A stretch of DNA of 64,000 nucleotides from assembly GCF_037126465.1 (NCBI RefSeq), contig NC_088202.1:128106123-128170122 (forward strand), in the 5' to 3' direction. The stretch is from Ornithodoros turicata (taxonomy: Eukaryota > Arthropoda > Arachnida > Ixodida > Argasidae). A program made the translations under genes and the position numbers. The notes under the pieces are model-generated. The model saw only the letters and a program-made list of their open reading frames with translations, did not search any database and had not been told where the DNA came from. Below, in pieces: positions 21,301 to 30,844 of this stretch. Every line of letters starts with the position of its first letter. The first letter of the stretch is position 1.

Positions 21301-24286
21301 TCCATATAGCGTCAGGAAGCAGTGTCGAGATGGCGCCGGTGAGCTCGGGTCACGGAAGTGAGAGTCACGCACGACGTGCAAGTGAACTATACTTTGTTTT
21401 ATAATCTTAATGTCTTGTTGGACTCCAATGATCAAAAGACTACGACTAGGCCTGTCACCAGGTCATGAACTGAACAAAAAGGAAAGTGCCGCACTACACT
21501 GTTTGCTTTGTTTATACTTGATCCAATGCAACTTCTATACTAGGCGTACGTGTAGTGAATAATTTAAAAAGTATTTTAGAGCATCAACAGATTCAGCCAC
21601 TTTTTTGCCTTTCCATATTAAAAAAAATTGTGCGCACGGTTTAGCAACGCAATACGCAATAGATCGCACCTGATGAAGGACGGACTCCGTCCGAAAGCTT
21701 GTTTTTCAGTAAAATAAATGTTTCAATCTCTTTAAATACATATTCAATACTATTCACTAAGGCATAGTCACACGCTCCCGAGTATGTCCTATAACGGTGA
21801 CATATTCGAATGACAGGTGTGGACCTGATCCGAAGTAAACGTATGTCAGTGGAACTTCATCACTGGTGATTTTTGTATTTTTCTTTAACTCCCAACTCAT
21901 CATCACTCATTATCTTCTGCAGCATATAAAGTGCCCCACTGGAACTCGTTGCTTTGTGAGGATCGACTGCTACGAGCCCGGGCCTTGCAGACGCGTCCCA
22001 ACATGTGAGTTCACACATTAAATGATGACCCCTAAATGGCCTCCACGCCAGTCTCTAAAGTGGCCCATCCAAAATTACAAATACATACAAAATTTAGCGC
22101 CATTCTTTGATCAGACCGACTCGCCTGAACAGACCCCTTACAGGACACCAATGCGCGGCAAGTCCATTGAAGCACGGTCAAAATACTTTATAGGACTATT
22201 TCCAGCAGTCATGTCTATTTCTCCTGTAGTGAGAACTATATAGGCAAGGCAATGTTTGAAGAACTCCTATTTCTTCAGGGCGTTTTCTTTTCTTTCTTTT
22301 TCTTTTTTATCCTTTACAGATACTTTTACAAAAAAAGAAAAAAAAAACTGGGAGGCATGACGCAAGTTACAATGGCATCCAACTCACGACAGTCACAGAG
22401 CTGTCCATGTGACCGTGGTGCCTCCTTCGAAGTGAAACTACGCTCGCATCGGTATAGACGATCCTTGTCAAAATCAATGTGTTTTAGGATGGCGGTGGCT
22501 CCGCTTACCATCCCGTCGGAGTCATCGAAGTTGCAAGTGATCAACGAGAAACGAGATAAAAGCTGCCGCCGTAAAATATCTCGTCCTATCTAGCTGTTAT
22601 CTCGTTTCTTCGCGTCATCTCGCTGGGTTTTCGGCGATGCGACGTACAGGACAGGATCTTCCAAAAATTGAGCCCTTGACGGCTGTCGCTGTAAATAAAA
22701 GCTATGAGAGCAGCATAGATGTCGTATTCGTGGTTGAGTTACACAGGCGGACATCCTTTCGAAGAAAGTATGCGGGGCTATATGTAGCTGGTCGCATTAT
22801 ATAATAACAAGATGACTAATTACTTAAAACTCATTAATTAACTCTTTAAGTAGGGGACTTCGGGCAAAAGCTAGATAGGAGGATGGGAGACAGACCTCGT
22901 TGAAAGCCATTCCGTCTTTAAAGAAGCCTGAAACGCGCACATGCGTTGAAATATCCATCGTCAAATTTTGATATGCAGTATGCATTATATGCGAAGTATT
23001 CGCCTCTGTTTCGTAGCTCTCACATTCTTTGAGCACGTGCTCAGTGTTCTGCAGTTGGAGCACAAGCTTTTATGTATCGCGGTATTCGATCCTGTATATT
23101 GAATTGTTGAGTGAAGGCTACATTGAGGTGAGGAGGGCGCCGAGGGGAGAAAGAGTAACGTTAGGGCTATGGCAGCATGTATTATACCAGGCGTGAGGCG
23201 CTGACGATTCTCCCACTGAAAACTTGTGCCGAACTTAGTTTACTTGCTTACCGTAACGGCGATTGCTACGTGGTCCAGCATTGTAGCGATGTGGTTGGAC
23301 GGCGCAAATTGTAAAATGGCATAATACGTCTAAGAGTAATAAAATAGTGCTAAGTAATAGCACGTATTTTGATGAATGTGATTCTAGGAATAAATTGAAT
23401 ATCTATAAATACTCATACACGTATGTCATAGAAAAGTGTGATGACGACGGTTAAAGTCGTCTGCTACGATCACCTGGTGACACAGAACGTGCAGGACGGC
23501 GGCTAGCATTTCAGTGAATTCAAACTCGAATTCTAAGTCAATTTCTCAACTTTCGTGAGGTGTAACGTGTACTCGAAAAAAAAATAATAAACACGGCGTG
23601 AACGAATTACGCAGGAGTGGTGTACACAACACTTTAAATCGCATTGGGAGAAACTGCAGCACGCAATTGTCAGGGCGGAAGTGGGGAAGGGGGGCTATAA
23701 CTGCGTCTCGCAGCAAATCGCGGTCTGCTTAACAGCTTTTTGGACCATGTAGACCACGCCAATGTGTCCAATGGCGCCACTAGGGGGGTGCGAGGGTGCA
23801 GTCCACACCGGGCGACGAAACGCACCTGTATCGCCGCTTCCTCTCTTTCTCTATCGCGTGATGACGCAAAAACGAAATGAGGAACCCTCGGCGAGCACGT
23901 GTTATTTTTTCTGCGTGTGGTATGATATTATTATTCATCGTGTATCATCTGTGGTATGGAAATCAGGAGCCTATGTTTGGAGGGGGTGACGCAAAGAGCT
24001 CCTCGCGCTGGGCGACGCATGGCACAGTGGCGACACTGTGGGCGGTAAGCGAATAGCCTTTTCCTAGGAGCATTCAGGCCAGCTGTAATACATGGAGGCC
24101 TAGGTGAAGCTCGTACAGCGTGTAAGTCATGCTGATTCAGTTCAAGCAAAGTATACCGCAGGAAATAAATGACACATTATAGCGCGAAAGCTTTGACACA
24201 TGCGTTAAATGTGCTCTTTATCTGCGACTTCATTGCATTTTGTTTTCTGCGCAGGTTCACGATCAGGATCGCAAGGATACAAGTAA
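9251..24286 (+). CDS. Nine-exon secreted mucin-like, Pro/Tyr/His-rich protein (gene span)
   Basis: Proposed coding exons: 9251-9323, 9399-9488, 11592-13193, 17792-17839, 18001-18033, 18116-18151, 18711-19720, 21923-22004, 24255-24286. They sum to 3006 nt, an exact multiple of three, giving about 1001 residues. The first six introns are phase 1, the seventh phase 0 and the eighth phase 1, and all start GT and end AG. Domain order: signal peptide (1-24), charged prodomain with an RKKR site (to about 136), Thr/Ser mucin block (to 588), proline-rich micro-exons (588-627), Pro/Tyr/His block (627-964), six-Cys tail. The likely role is an extracellular, heavily O-glycosylated coat, cuticle, gut-lining or salivary protein; the role is inference. 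The exon 2 donor (GTACAA) and exon 7 donor (GTGCGT) are weak and are the least certain junctions. No named homologue is recognised. Confidence 0.7.
9399..9488 (+). CDS. Exon 2: acidic linker
   Basis: The acceptor GTATCGTTACAG is followed by 90 nt, open in phase 1-1, which encode an acidic stretch (FDNDYEEEERLSRAG). The intron before it is only 75 nt. The join to exon 3 restores an open frame with a Val codon across the junction. Confidence 0.55.
10170..10295. repeat. Palindrome flanked by direct repeats
   Basis: Arms 10170-10228 and 10239-10295 are inverted copies with a few mismatches around a 10-nt loop. Direct repeats beginning TACGTATGTTA (10118-10136 and 10296-10315) flank the unit plus a short left extension, possibly a target duplication. 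It lies in intron 2 of the mucin-like gene. Confidence 0.75.
10892..10912. repeat. (AT)n microsatellite
   Basis: An AT dinucleotide run at the edge of the Penelope-type tandem repeat; a second one lies at 11288-11314. Confidence 0.9.
10944..10989 (-). ncRNA. Type I hammerhead ribozyme motif, copy 1
   Basis: On the minus strand: stem I GCATTG/CAATGC, core CTGACGA, stem II GGCC/GGCC with loop CAATAA, GAAA, a short self-complementary stem III around AGCT, and GTC before the scissile position. Every invariant core element (CUGANGA, GAAA, NUH) is present. Short stem III variants of this kind are known from Penelope-like elements and retrozymes. Activity is inferred. Confidence 0.75.
11180..11225 (-). 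ncRNA. Type I hammerhead ribozyme motif, copy 2
   Basis: The same 46-nt motif as the copy at 10944-10989, exactly 236 nt away. Cleavage at both sites would release a 236-nt monomer RNA, as in retrozymes and tandem Penelope pLTRs. Confidence 0.75.
11592..13193 (+). CDS. Exon 3: prodomain and Thr/Ser-rich mucin block
   Basis: This 1602-nt exon has phase 1 at both ends. The first 80 or so codons are charged and probably helical, then comes GKRKKRS at about 11823-11841, a furin-type site. Beyond it the protein is dominated by Thr and Ser with Pro, typical of mucin O-glycosylation. It contains near-identical 180-nt (60-residue) repeats starting at 12155, 12335 and, partly, 12515. N-glycosylation sequons (NET, NTT) lie near the end, before an acidic run and a PPRPPPPVYPG terminus. 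The frame stays open past the donor to 13228, so an unspliced form would end there. Confidence 0.8.
12155..12590 (+). repeat. 180-bp in-frame tandem repeat in the mucin block
   Basis: Copies begin at 12155, 12335 and 12515 (the last is partial) and each starts GGTGGT(T/C)CGTCTG. A period of 180 keeps the frame, so copy-number change would only lengthen or shorten the glycosylated region. Confidence 0.9.
13522..13655. repeat. Foldback repeat with 47-bp arms
   Basis: Arms 13522-13568 and 13609-13655 are inverted copies (GGTGGAAATGG ... CCATTTCCACC) with a few mismatches. Related ACTTGAAGTGGGACC-like motifs occur at 35400-35620. No coding capacity. Confidence 0.8.
13774..14676. mobile_element. 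hAT-like element carrying four tandem 116-124 bp units
   Basis: Imperfect terminal repeats (TAGGGATGGGCC and the reverse complement of TAGAGATGGAAC) are flanked by near-identical octamers CAAAATAC (13766-13773) and CCAAATAC (14677-14684). Units beginning GAATCCCAGTG start at 13833, 13949, 14073 and 14189. The non-tandem 3' half matches the left end of the window in inverted orientation. No transposase is present. Confidence 0.7.
13833..14308. repeat. Four tandem units of 116-124 bp
   Basis: Each unit runs from GAATCCCAGTG through CGAATCGAATC and GTTTCTTTTT to CTGATT(G)GCCTGA. Divergence between units suggests an old array. A single inverted unit is at about 1690-1843. Confidence 0.85.
15124..15562. 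mobile_element. MITE with CCTGTCACACGGGCATTT ends
   Basis: The left end CCTGTCACACGGGCATTTTC (15124) is mirrored by the reverse complement of CCTGTCACACGGGCATTTC at the right end (to 15562). Subterminal GATCGAA/GATCCTGCT repeats are internally inverted. No ORF; no target duplication is clear. Confidence 0.75.
15590..15715. repeat. GTAACTT-rich repeat fragment
   Basis: Repeated GTAACTAAGTT, GTAACAAGTTACTT-type words resemble the subterminal parts of the MITE at 56392-57301, so this is probably a diverged fragment of that family. Confidence 0.5.
15926..17047. mobile_element. DNA element with AAAGGGGCACT ends
   Basis: The left end AAAGGGGCACTAAAC (15926) matches the reverse complement of the right end (AAAGGGGCACTGAAC, ending 17047). 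No convincing target duplication is seen. The interior is interrupted by the hAT-type MITE at 16229-16649. Confidence 0.6.
16229..16649. mobile_element. hAT-type MITE with CAGTGGCGTAGCCA ends
   Basis: Terminal repeats CAGTGGCGTAGCCA and CAGTGGCGTAGCCA (reverse complement of the right end) are flanked by GTTCAAGC (16221-16228) and GTTCAAAC (16650-16657), a 7/8 duplication. The interior has long C and G runs. It is nested in the AAAGGGGCACT element. Confidence 0.85.
17792..17839 (+). CDS. Exon 4: proline-rich micro-exon
   Basis: The acceptor TTTTATTTCTAG and the consensus donor GTAAGT enclose 48 nt in phase 1-1 that encode a PPPPLPNYPP-type segment ending IYPG. It echoes the VYPG end of exon 3, which suggests duplicated micro-exons. 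Confidence 0.75.
18001..18033 (+). CDS. Exon 5: proline-rich micro-exon
   Basis: 33 nt between TTTTTGCAG and GTAAGA, phase 1-1, encoding PVYPVGPHVP across the junctions. Confidence 0.7.
18116..18151 (+). CDS. Exon 6: proline-rich micro-exon
   Basis: 36 nt between CTTTTCTTTCAG and GTAAGC, phase 1-1, encoding NPAVYPQPPYI. The composition matches exons 4 and 5 and leads into the Pro/Tyr/His block. Confidence 0.7.
18711..19720 (+). CDS. Exon 7: Pro/Tyr/His-rich repeat block
   Basis: After the acceptor TTGTGGTTTAG the frame is open for 1010 nt. It encodes irregular repeats such as PPHYYPP, PSPSHYN and HYNPS, dominated by Pro, Tyr, His, Ser and Asn. Such low-complexity tyrosine and histidine repeats are usual in cuticle, cement or cross-linked matrix proteins. 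The end turns acidic and polar and closes with SPCN, whose Cys begins the six-Cys motif. The chosen donor is AAT/GTGCGT (phase 0); the frame itself continues to a stop at 19766-19768, an alternative end. Confidence 0.8.
20292..20685. mobile_element. Palindromic repeat with two facing tRNA-Thr-like heads
   Basis: Arms of about 140 bp (20292-20435 and 20545-20685) are inverted copies; each carries a tRNA-like sequence, minus strand at about 20327-20402 and plus strand at about 20583-20652. Both keep the D arm AGCTCAATTGGTAGAGC and the anticodon loop CCGGTAA (anticodon GGT). The + copy has lost the TTCGA box B, so it is not a working tRNA gene. A CT/CA-rich spacer separates the arms. Confidence 0.75.
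21664..21760 (+). mobile_element. Penelope-like element 3' fragment
   Basis: CACCTGATGAAGGACGG, then CCGTCCGAAAGCTTG and an AT-rich tail with AAATAAATG resemble the end of the Penelope-like element at 49553-50366, which on its coding strand also shows a stem-loop followed by CGAAAGCTTGT. Only the terminal hairpin region is present. Confidence 0.5.
21923..22004 (+). CDS. Exon 8: cysteine-rich segment
   Basis: 82 nt between CTTCTGCAG and the consensus donor GTGAGT. Read in phase 0 it encodes KCPTGTRC, then IDC and PGPCRRVPT. With the Cys at the end of exon 7 and the Cys created at the exon 8-9 junction it gives C-x4-C-x5-C-x5-C-x5-C-x5-C. The regular spacing supports both junctions. Confidence 0.65.
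22005..24254. other. Intron 8 of the mucin-like gene
   Basis: No gene, clear transposon boundary or tandem array was recognised. Poly-pyrimidine and A-rich tracts at about 22280-22350 are the main irregularity. Confidence 0.3.
24255..24286 (+). CDS. Exon 9: C-terminus and stop
   Basis: The pyrimidine-rich acceptor TTTTGTTTTCTGCGCAG is followed by 32 nt: two bases complete a Cys codon, then SRSGSQGYK and TAA at 24284-24286. AATAAA follows at 24352. Confidence 0.55.
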
Positions 24287-24351
24287 AATGAGGAACGTGT
24301 TTGCAGAAAAGATGATTTATGTAATCAACAGTGCGAGATTCCAGAATTTTT

Positions 24352-24357
24352 AATAAA
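24352..24357 (+). terminator. Poly(A) signal of the mucin-like gene
   Basis: AATAAA lies 66 nt after the proposed stop codon, a usual 3'-UTR distance. Confidence 0.5.
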
Positions 24358-25088
24358 TACTTTATATGTGTAGCGATATAAGTTGGCCATGCTTCCTTCG
24401 TGGTCTCTAGCGAACGCCAAGGAAATTCTCTATATATTTCAGATAGCGCAATACGCTGTTGCCAAAGCACAGTGTCATATGAAGTACCAGCGATTTGTGG
24501 CCGGTCATACTTGTTTCGGAATGCTCGCTAATTAATCTGACACCGTACATCCGAAATAGGGAAGATACATTGTGCGAATATGCACCTCCCTCAAAGTGCA
24601 GATGAATGAATGTTTCTGAAGAGTCTCAGAGGTCGGCCCTCCAGACTGAATCCTGCTAGTCCTTTCGGTCACTTACGTATACGCCACGCCCACTCATTGA
24701 ACGGATATACCTAAGTAAATTGAACCATTACATGGCTTACCTGTGAGGAGTGCGACCACCGTACAGTTCTTAAACACCATGTTGGATTGCCTAGCATCCC
24801 AAACCTTTTGGGCCTTGATAGGTGAATTCGCGATTATTCTAGCAGTTGTCTATAGCGCTGTTGTATCCATCCATGTGCCTGCACAACGCTTGCAGTTGGC
24901 AACAGTTAGATACCATGGAAAAGCAGCGGACCGTACTCTCACAGAGAAAAACTGCTGTTGCTTTCTCTTTCTATACTGAAAACGCGACTGATCCTGTCGA
25001 AGCCGCCGTCATCACTGAGATCTCAGAAGTTAAAACCAACCGAGACGAAGCACAGTTCATTCACAGAGAGACCCACATTCAAAACAAC
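24358..25088. other. Intergenic, no feature recognised
   Basis: Small ORFs here (for example 24846-25088 +) have no recognisable domain. The last bases CAAC form the left target duplication of the following retrotransposon. Confidence 0.3.
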
Positions 25089-25208
25089 TGTAGCGCCCTC
25101 TGTGGACGCAATCATGATGACGACGACGCAATAAACGCGCCGGCCAGTTGTTACCTGGCAGGTGCACAGCACGGACCTATGTTCCTTATTATCTGCTAGG
25201 TATCCACA
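25089..25208 (+). repeat. 5' LTR
   Basis: 120 bp, starts TGTAGCGCCC and ends TATCCACA, with an internal AATAAA (within CGCAATAAACG). Confidence 0.95.
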
Positions 25209-25212
25209 AACT

Positions 25213-25226
25213 TGGTGACCCGACTC
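25213..25226 (+). other. Primer-binding site
   Basis: TGGTGACCCGACTC starts four bases after the LTR; the TGG pairs with a tRNA 3' CCA. The next triplet is the gag ATG. Confidence 0.75.
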
Positions 25227-25997
25227 ATGGACACCGCCGGGACACAGAGCGGCCTAAGCGGTCAGGGTGAAGCCTCCGACGTATCGTCAGGCCCAGCTGT
25301 CCTACAAACCGTCCAGCAAGTCCGCCTCCCGCCTTTTTGGACCAAAAACCCAAAAACTTGGTTCCGTCAAGTTGAGGCACTCTTCCACGCCCGCCGGATC
25401 CAAAGTCAAATGACTAAATACTGTGAGGTACTCCCCTTGATTCCTCCTGACCTGGTGGACGACATCGACGACGTACTCTCCACGGTGCAGGCAGATAGAG
25501 CTTACGATACCCTGAAATCCGCCATCCTATCTCGTACTGAGATATCGGAGCGCGTCAGGATCCAGCAGCTCCTAATATCCGAGGACCTAGGAGACCGTCG
25601 CCCGTCGCAGCTTCTCCACCGGATGAAGCAGCTGCTTGGACACTCCGCAGACGACCATGCACCGATATTACGGGAATTATTCCTGAATAGGCTTCCGCAC
25701 GAGGTCAGGATGATCCTTGCTGGCAATGACGACGTGTCGTTGGATCGACTCGCCGAACCCTGCAGGGCCGACTCGCAGACTCGCAGGGGCCCAGGTGAGC
25801 GTTATACCGGCGACGCCTTCCGATCGGAAAATTCGTCAATGCCTCACACCCCCTCTTCAAGCTGCGAACAAATCTACGATCCGCACATATGGACTGCGTT
25901 CACTAACTTTGGACATCGGCTTGCGCAGGACGTTTCGTTGGCTCTTCGTGGTGGCAGAAGTCGACCGGGCCATCATTGGAGCCGACTTTTTACATAA
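25227..25997 (+). pseudogene. gag: gag, 3'-deleted
   Basis: The ATG at 25227 is the first after the primer-binding site; an in-frame TTG at 25212 lies inside that site and was not used. The N-terminal capsid-like region (LPPFWTKNPKTWFRQVEAL) is characteristic of tick-type gypsy gag. Homology ends at about 25780; beyond it the frame reads through pol DNA. No CCHC zinc knuckle is present, which the complete family normally has, so its region falls in the deletion. Confidence 0.8.
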
Positions 25998-28821
25998 TTT
26001 TCATCTTGATGTCAGCATTAGGCAACGAAAGTTGAAAGACAACATCACCAAATTAACCACTGAAGCTGGCATCTCGACGATCAACTCAACCGGCATATGT
26101 GCATTTATTCCCGGTTCGCGCTACGAAAATGTATTGGCTTCCTTTCCCGAGCTGCTCAAGCCCTGCAATCTTTCAGCGCCAGCCGCGCATCATGTTACAC
26201 ACCGCATTGAGACCACAGGCCCTCCCATCACGGCGACCTTTCGACGACTATCTGGCGAACGCCTTTCCATTGCTCGTCGTGAGTTCGAACATATGTTGGA
26301 CCTGGGCATCATCCGTCCGTCATCTAGCAGCTGGGCTTCGCCGCTGCATATGGTGCCCAAAAAGGAGCCCAACGACTGGCGGCCCTGCGGGGATTACCGC
26401 GCTCTTAATGCAAGAACAATCCCCGACAGATACCCGCTGCCACACCTCCACGACTTCGCGGAACGCCTTGCCGGTGCCACTACTTTTTCAAAGATAGATC
26501 TAGTAAAGGCGTATCACCAAATCCCAGTCGAGCCTGAAGACATACCCAAGACAGCAATTACAACGCCTTTTGGATTGTTTGAGTATGTGCGAATGCCTTT
26601 CGGACTAAGAAACGCCGCTCAAACGTTTCAACGTTTTATCAGCGAAGTTGTCCGAGGCCTCGACTTCGTAATTGCCTATATAGACGATCTTCTCGTTTTC
26701 AGTCCCACCGAAGAACAACATGAGAAGCACCTCCAGCAGCTTTTCAGCCGTCTCCAGACATACGGCTTAGTGGTTAATGCCAAGAAGTGCACTTTTGGAG
26801 TCTCCGAGCTCGAGTTCCTCGGGCATCACGTGTCCTCCGACGGAATCCATCCTCTTGCGCATAAAGTGAAGGCCATCACCGATATCCCCAAGCCAACGAC
26901 GATCCGTCAACTACGTCGCTTTCTTGGCTTGGTGAACTTTCACCGTCGGTTCATTGCTAAATGTGCCGCCATCATTCAGCCACTCACGGACATGCTCCGC
27001 AACAACCCGAAGCCATCGTCAAGCGTCCCTTGGTCGCAGTCCGCTGACGCCGCCTTTGCGAATATCAAGCAGGCCCTAGCGAACGCTGCTATGCTAGTCC
27101 ACCCCCGGCACGACGCCCCAAGCCGTCTCATGGTAGATGCGTCTAGCACCGCTGTGGGCGCAGTTTTGCAGCAGCATATCGACGACGCCTGGTACCCTGT
27201 GGCGTTCTTTTCGCACCGACTAAACGACACGCAAACTCGCTACAGTGTCTTTGGTCGCGAGCTTTTGGCCATCTACGCAGCAGTCCGTCATTTCCGGTAC
27301 TTCCTGGAAGGCCGCACATTTCATGTTTTAACCGATCATAAGCCCCTCGCATTCGTCTTTCGTACCAACCGCACCGACTACCTCGCCCGCGAAGTCCGGC
27401 ATCTGGCGTACATTTCGGAATTCACGACGGACATACGTCATGTGCACGGTGTGGACAACAGTGCCGCGGACGCCCTCTCTCGCATTGATTCCATTTCTAC
27501 GCCATGCACCGTCGGTCTCGAGGACATCGCAGCGGCGCAAGCTGACGACTCCGAACTCCAACAACTGCTAGCCACGCAAGACACGTCGCTGGTGCTGCGC
27601 GAAGTCCCTATCCCGGCCACACCGACGACTGTCATTTGCGATACCAGCACAGGCGTTAATCGACCGTTCATTCCCGTCACGTTGCGCCGGCCTATCTTCG
27701 ACTCGACCCACGGCCTTTCCCATCCTGGAGTGCGCGCGACCCAAAAGCTCCTGACACAACGCTACGCCTGGCCGCGCATGAACAAGGATGTCCAACGCTG
27801 GGTCAAGACCTGCATCCCTTGTCAGCGCGCGAAGGTCGGCCGCCACACTCGAACTCCACTTCAACCGTTCCTGCCCCCTCGCACCCGATTTGACCATGTG
27901 CATGTGGACATCGTCGGTCCCCTGCCACCATCTCAAGGTTACCGGTACATTCTAACCTGTATCGATCGATTTACGAGGTGGCCCGAAGCAGTCCCGCTGA
28001 CCGACATCACCGCTCAATCAGTCGCTGAAGCTTTTGTCGCATCATGGATCGCGCGGTTCGGATGCCCCTCCATCGTGACCACCGACCGCGGACGGCAGTT
28101 TCAGTGCTCACTGTTCACTGCCCTTACGCAGCTACTCGGAACTCGCCATATCCACACGACTGCCTATCACCCCGCGGCGAATGGGCTAGTCGAGCGACTA
28201 CACCGTCAGCTGAAGGTCGCACTCACTGCTCACGATAACCCTGCGCACTGGAGCCAACACCTTCCCTTCGCGCTGCTGGGCATCAGATCCTCCGTCAAGG
28301 AAGACCTTAGCTGCAGTTCAGCAGAGTTGGTGTACGGCTCCCCGATCCGGCTCCCAGGTGATTTTCTCACCCCCAGCCCCGCCGAGCCCCATCCATCCCA
28401 GACCGCGTACATCGACAAGCTCCATGACTTGTTCCGCTCCATCACCCCGGTTGCGCCGCGCATGCCGACGCGGAGAACCGTCTTCGTCAGCCAGGACCTC
28501 AAGAGCGCTTCGCACGTGTTCATCAGAACCGACCGCGCCAAGCCACCCCTTACGCCACACTACTCCGGACCGTACCCTGTGCTCTCCCGCACCTCAAAGA
28601 CCGTCGTCGTTGACCTCGGTGGCAAACACGACACGGTAGCCCTGGATCGCGTGAAGCCAGCGTACGTCTCCTCCGTCATCCCCTTTAACAGCTACTTGGA
28701 CCTTCCCGCCTATTCAGCCACACTGAAGCCCGTAGCCCACACAGGCCGAAGGACTGTGACATGGTCTCTCTCTACCGACCGTCTCCAGCCGGACGACGCT
28801 CTAGAGGGGGGAGCCCTGTAG
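25717..28821 (+). CDS. pol: pol: protease remnant, RT, RNase H, integrase
   Basis: The frame is open for 1034 codons and ends inside the 3' LTR; real pol sequence starts at about 25780. The protease begins at [14 protein letters not shown], but the expected aspartate triad (D-S/T-G) just before it reads LAG. RT has [11 protein letters not shown] and the catalytic YIDDLL at residue 320 or so. RNase H has MVDASS, ELLAIY and TDHKPL. Integrase has an HHCC zinc region (SHPGV ... CIPCQRAK) and the D,D-35-E triad: HVDIVG, TTDRG and LVERLHR. All RT and integrase catalytic residues are kept. Confidence 0.92.
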   Translation: MLAMTTCRWIDSPNPAGPTRRLAGAQVSVIPATPSDRKIRQCLTPPLQAANKSTIRTYGLRSLTLDIGLRRTFRWLFVVAEVDRAIIGADFLHNFHLDVSIRQRKLKDNITKLTTEAGISTINSTGICAFIPGSRYENVLASFPELLKPCNLSAPAAHHVTHRIETTGPPITATFRRLSGERLSIARREFEHMLDLGIIRPSSSSWASPLHMVPKKEPNDWRPCGDYRALNARTIPDRYPLPHLHDFAERLAGATTFSKIDLVKAYHQIPVEPEDIPKTAITTPFGLFEYVRMPFGLRNAAQTFQRFISEVVRGLDFVIAYIDDLLVFSPTEEQHEKHLQQLFSRLQTYGLVVNAKKCTFGVSELEFLGHHVSSDGIHPLAHKVKAITDIPKPTTIRQLRRFLGLVNFHRRFIAKCAAIIQPLTDMLRNNPKPSSSVPWSQSADAAFANIKQALANAAMLVHPRHDAPSRLMVDASSTAVGAVLQQHIDDAWYPVAFFSHRLNDTQTRYSVFGRELLAIYAAVRHFRYFLEGRTFHVLTDHKPLAFVFRTNRTDYLAREVRHLAYISEFTTDIRHVHGVDNSAADALSRIDSISTPCTVGLEDIAAAQADDSELQQLLATQDTSLVLREVPIPATPTTVICDTSTGVNRPFIPVTLRRPIFDSTHGLSHPGVRATQKLLTQRYAWPRMNKDVQRWVKTCIPCQRAKVGRHTRTPLQPFLPPRTRFDHVHVDIVGPLPPSQGYRYILTCIDRFTRWPEAVPLTDITAQSVAEAFVASWIARFGCPSIVTTDRGRQFQCSLFTALTQLLGTRHIHTTAYHPAANGLVERLHRQLKVALTAHDNPAHWSQHLPFALLGIRSSVKEDLSCSSAELVYGSPIRLPGDFLTPSPAEPHPSQTAYIDKLHDLFRSITPVAPRMPTRRTVFVSQDLKSASHVFIRTDRAKPPLTPHYSGPYPVLSRTSKTVVVDLGGKHDTVALDRVKPAYVSSVIPFNSYLDLPAYSATLKPVAHTGRRTVTWSLSTDRLQPDDALEGGAL

Positions 28822-28936
28822 CGCCCTCTGTGGACGCAATCATGATGACGACGACGCAATAAACGCGCCGGCCAGTTGTTACCTGGCAGGTGCACAGCAC
28901 GGACCTATGTTCCTTATTATCTGCTAGGTATCCACA
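28817..28936 (+). repeat. 3' LTR
   Basis: Same 120 bp as the 5' LTR with no difference seen; the pol stop codon lies at its first bases. Confidence 0.95.
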
Positions 28937-29199
28937 CAACCATCCTCGTTTCACCCATCAATATTTGCAAGTACATTGAAAAGAATCCCCATGTTATTGT
29001 GTCGCAACAATATAAGATGTGCTCGCGTATCTACATCCCCTGTCTTGGGTTAAGGTCTCCTCCGACACTGCTCCTCCCCTACGCTTCCCGAACTGCCCCT
29101 AGTCTTTGTCGGACTGTGAATATGGTAACAACTACTAGTAGTATAGGATAGTGTCGAGGGTCAACGGTGTCTAGCGGGAAATATAAACAACAACAACAG

Positions 29200-30090
29200 A
29201 TAAATTAATGATGATGATTGGGGAAATTCGCCACATGAGGTGCGGCCCACTACTCCAAGGCACAATGGACAGGGTGAGATGTGGCTTGACGACGAGATGA
29301 TGAACGATGCTGAATAGGGGTTAATAATCAGTGGAATCAGTGACAAAACATCAAGAGAGCGCTGGGCAAAAACACACATAGCACACAGGTAAGCAGGCAC
29401 ATCACAGGGTAAAGAGGAAACTGGTGGCCCGGAAAAAAATCTGAAAGCACTCAAGAGCTTGGCGATAGTCGATCTGGTTAGACCAAGGGCCAGGGATGGT
29501 TGCCAATGTGAATGGTACGGCCGCGATCGATTGCAGGCGACACTGCTGAGCTCCTCTTGGGAGGTGTATAGATGGCAGTCGGGAAGCACATGCTTGGTAT
29601 ACGCCAAAACAGCCCAGCGAGAGCAGAGCATAGAGTCGGAGCGGCCGATAAGATATTTGATGCGGGAAGTAACGGCAACCCTGGACGAAGCCTGTGCACA
29701 AGCGATGCAAAATGGCGAGGCACACGATAGGGCATGGTGAAGCAGGCATCAAAACGCATGGAGCATTTTTCCGAGATTTCACGACGCGCACGCGCTCAGC
29801 AAGCGTGCGACCCTGGGAAAAAACAGCTTTCCAACGCGCGCACAGAGTGCATGCTGGAGTCTGTTGACTACAGATATTCATGCACGTCAAGTCGCATTTT
29901 CCAAGGACTGGACAGGGCGACGGGCGACGTACAGCAGACAAAAATTGTGCAAACATATATCCTCACAAGAGACTGGCTACAGCACATTCGGAAGAAGACT
30001 GCTTGCCATCAATACGTTGAAGATCGCGCATTCGCTTTAACTCCATTCATCGGACTTCATGCGTCCGTCCAGAAGGGGAGCCTTCTACGG
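29200..30090 (-). pseudogene. Possible decayed retroelement segment
   Basis: The minus strand carries overlapping Cys-, Leu- and Pro-rich ORFs (29402-29956, 29161-29631) and the segment begins with an ATGATGATG-type simple tail, as LINE 3' ends do. I do not recognise RT or RNase H motifs, so this is only a suggestion from texture. Confidence 0.25.
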
Positions 30091-30844
30091 CCTGTAGAGG
30101 AGGTGGAGTTCCCCTACACGAGTCCTGACTGGCGATGATCCAGCGGGCAGATGATCGTGGCCTCACGCTAGGACGGTTGCAGTAGAACTGAGGAGACAAC
30201 GCAGTAGTGCGTGGCAGCAGGGGCACATCGTCGTTGGCAACATCGGTGGTCAGCAGTGCTCCCTCCTCAGACGCGGAGTGGGTAGAGACGCGGCGACAAG
30301 AGGCATGGTGCAGGAATGAGCGTTCACTTGATGGTCGCTAGTGGTTGCTGACGGTCGTTGGGGTACCGGAGCGTTGAGGAGGGTCGTGAAGGCTGGCAGG
30401 GCGTGTGCGGTGCAGGGGGGGGGACGTGAGCCGTAGTCACGAGAGTGATCCAAGAGTTGCAGCGTCGTCAGGGCGAGGGACCAGTGGCTTGGCAATGCGG
30501 TAAGGTAGCGTGTTGTTTGACCAGGTGCTGCTGGTAGATATGGGGAATACCATCACGATGTACGTGGAGGCCTTGCAAAGTGTGAGGGACAACGGCGTAC
30601 CGCGACCGGTACATGGCGTCGAAGCCAAAGGGTGCCGGGTCAGAGCGAGAAGATGGTGGTCTCCTATTACAAGCCCACGTTGGAACGTACATGCTCGGGG
30701 ACTCACGAGTTGTGCCGTAGTGCCATCGGCCGCTGTCTGCACTGGGTTTGGTGGTGGCGAGGTGGGCCGAGTTGTTGCCCAGTGGTGGCGGTGGTTATCG
30801 AAATTTGGGAAGGTAAGAGGCCGAGTTACGCCGAACATGTTGTT

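Larger units (their letters stand above)
25089..28936 (+). mobile_element. Ty3/gypsy LTR retrotransposon, recent, internally deleted
   Basis: Two LTRs of 120 bp (25089-25208, 28817-28936), identical base for base as I read them, enclose gag and pol. The 4-bp duplication CAAC flanks the element (25085-25088, 28937-28940). A primer-binding site TGGTGACCCGACTC follows the 5' LTR and a purine-rich tract (AGAGGGGGGAG) precedes the 3' LTR. The domain order protease-RT-RNase H-integrase is that of Metaviridae. A deletion has removed the end of gag and the protease active site, so this copy depends on others to move. Confidence 0.95.
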
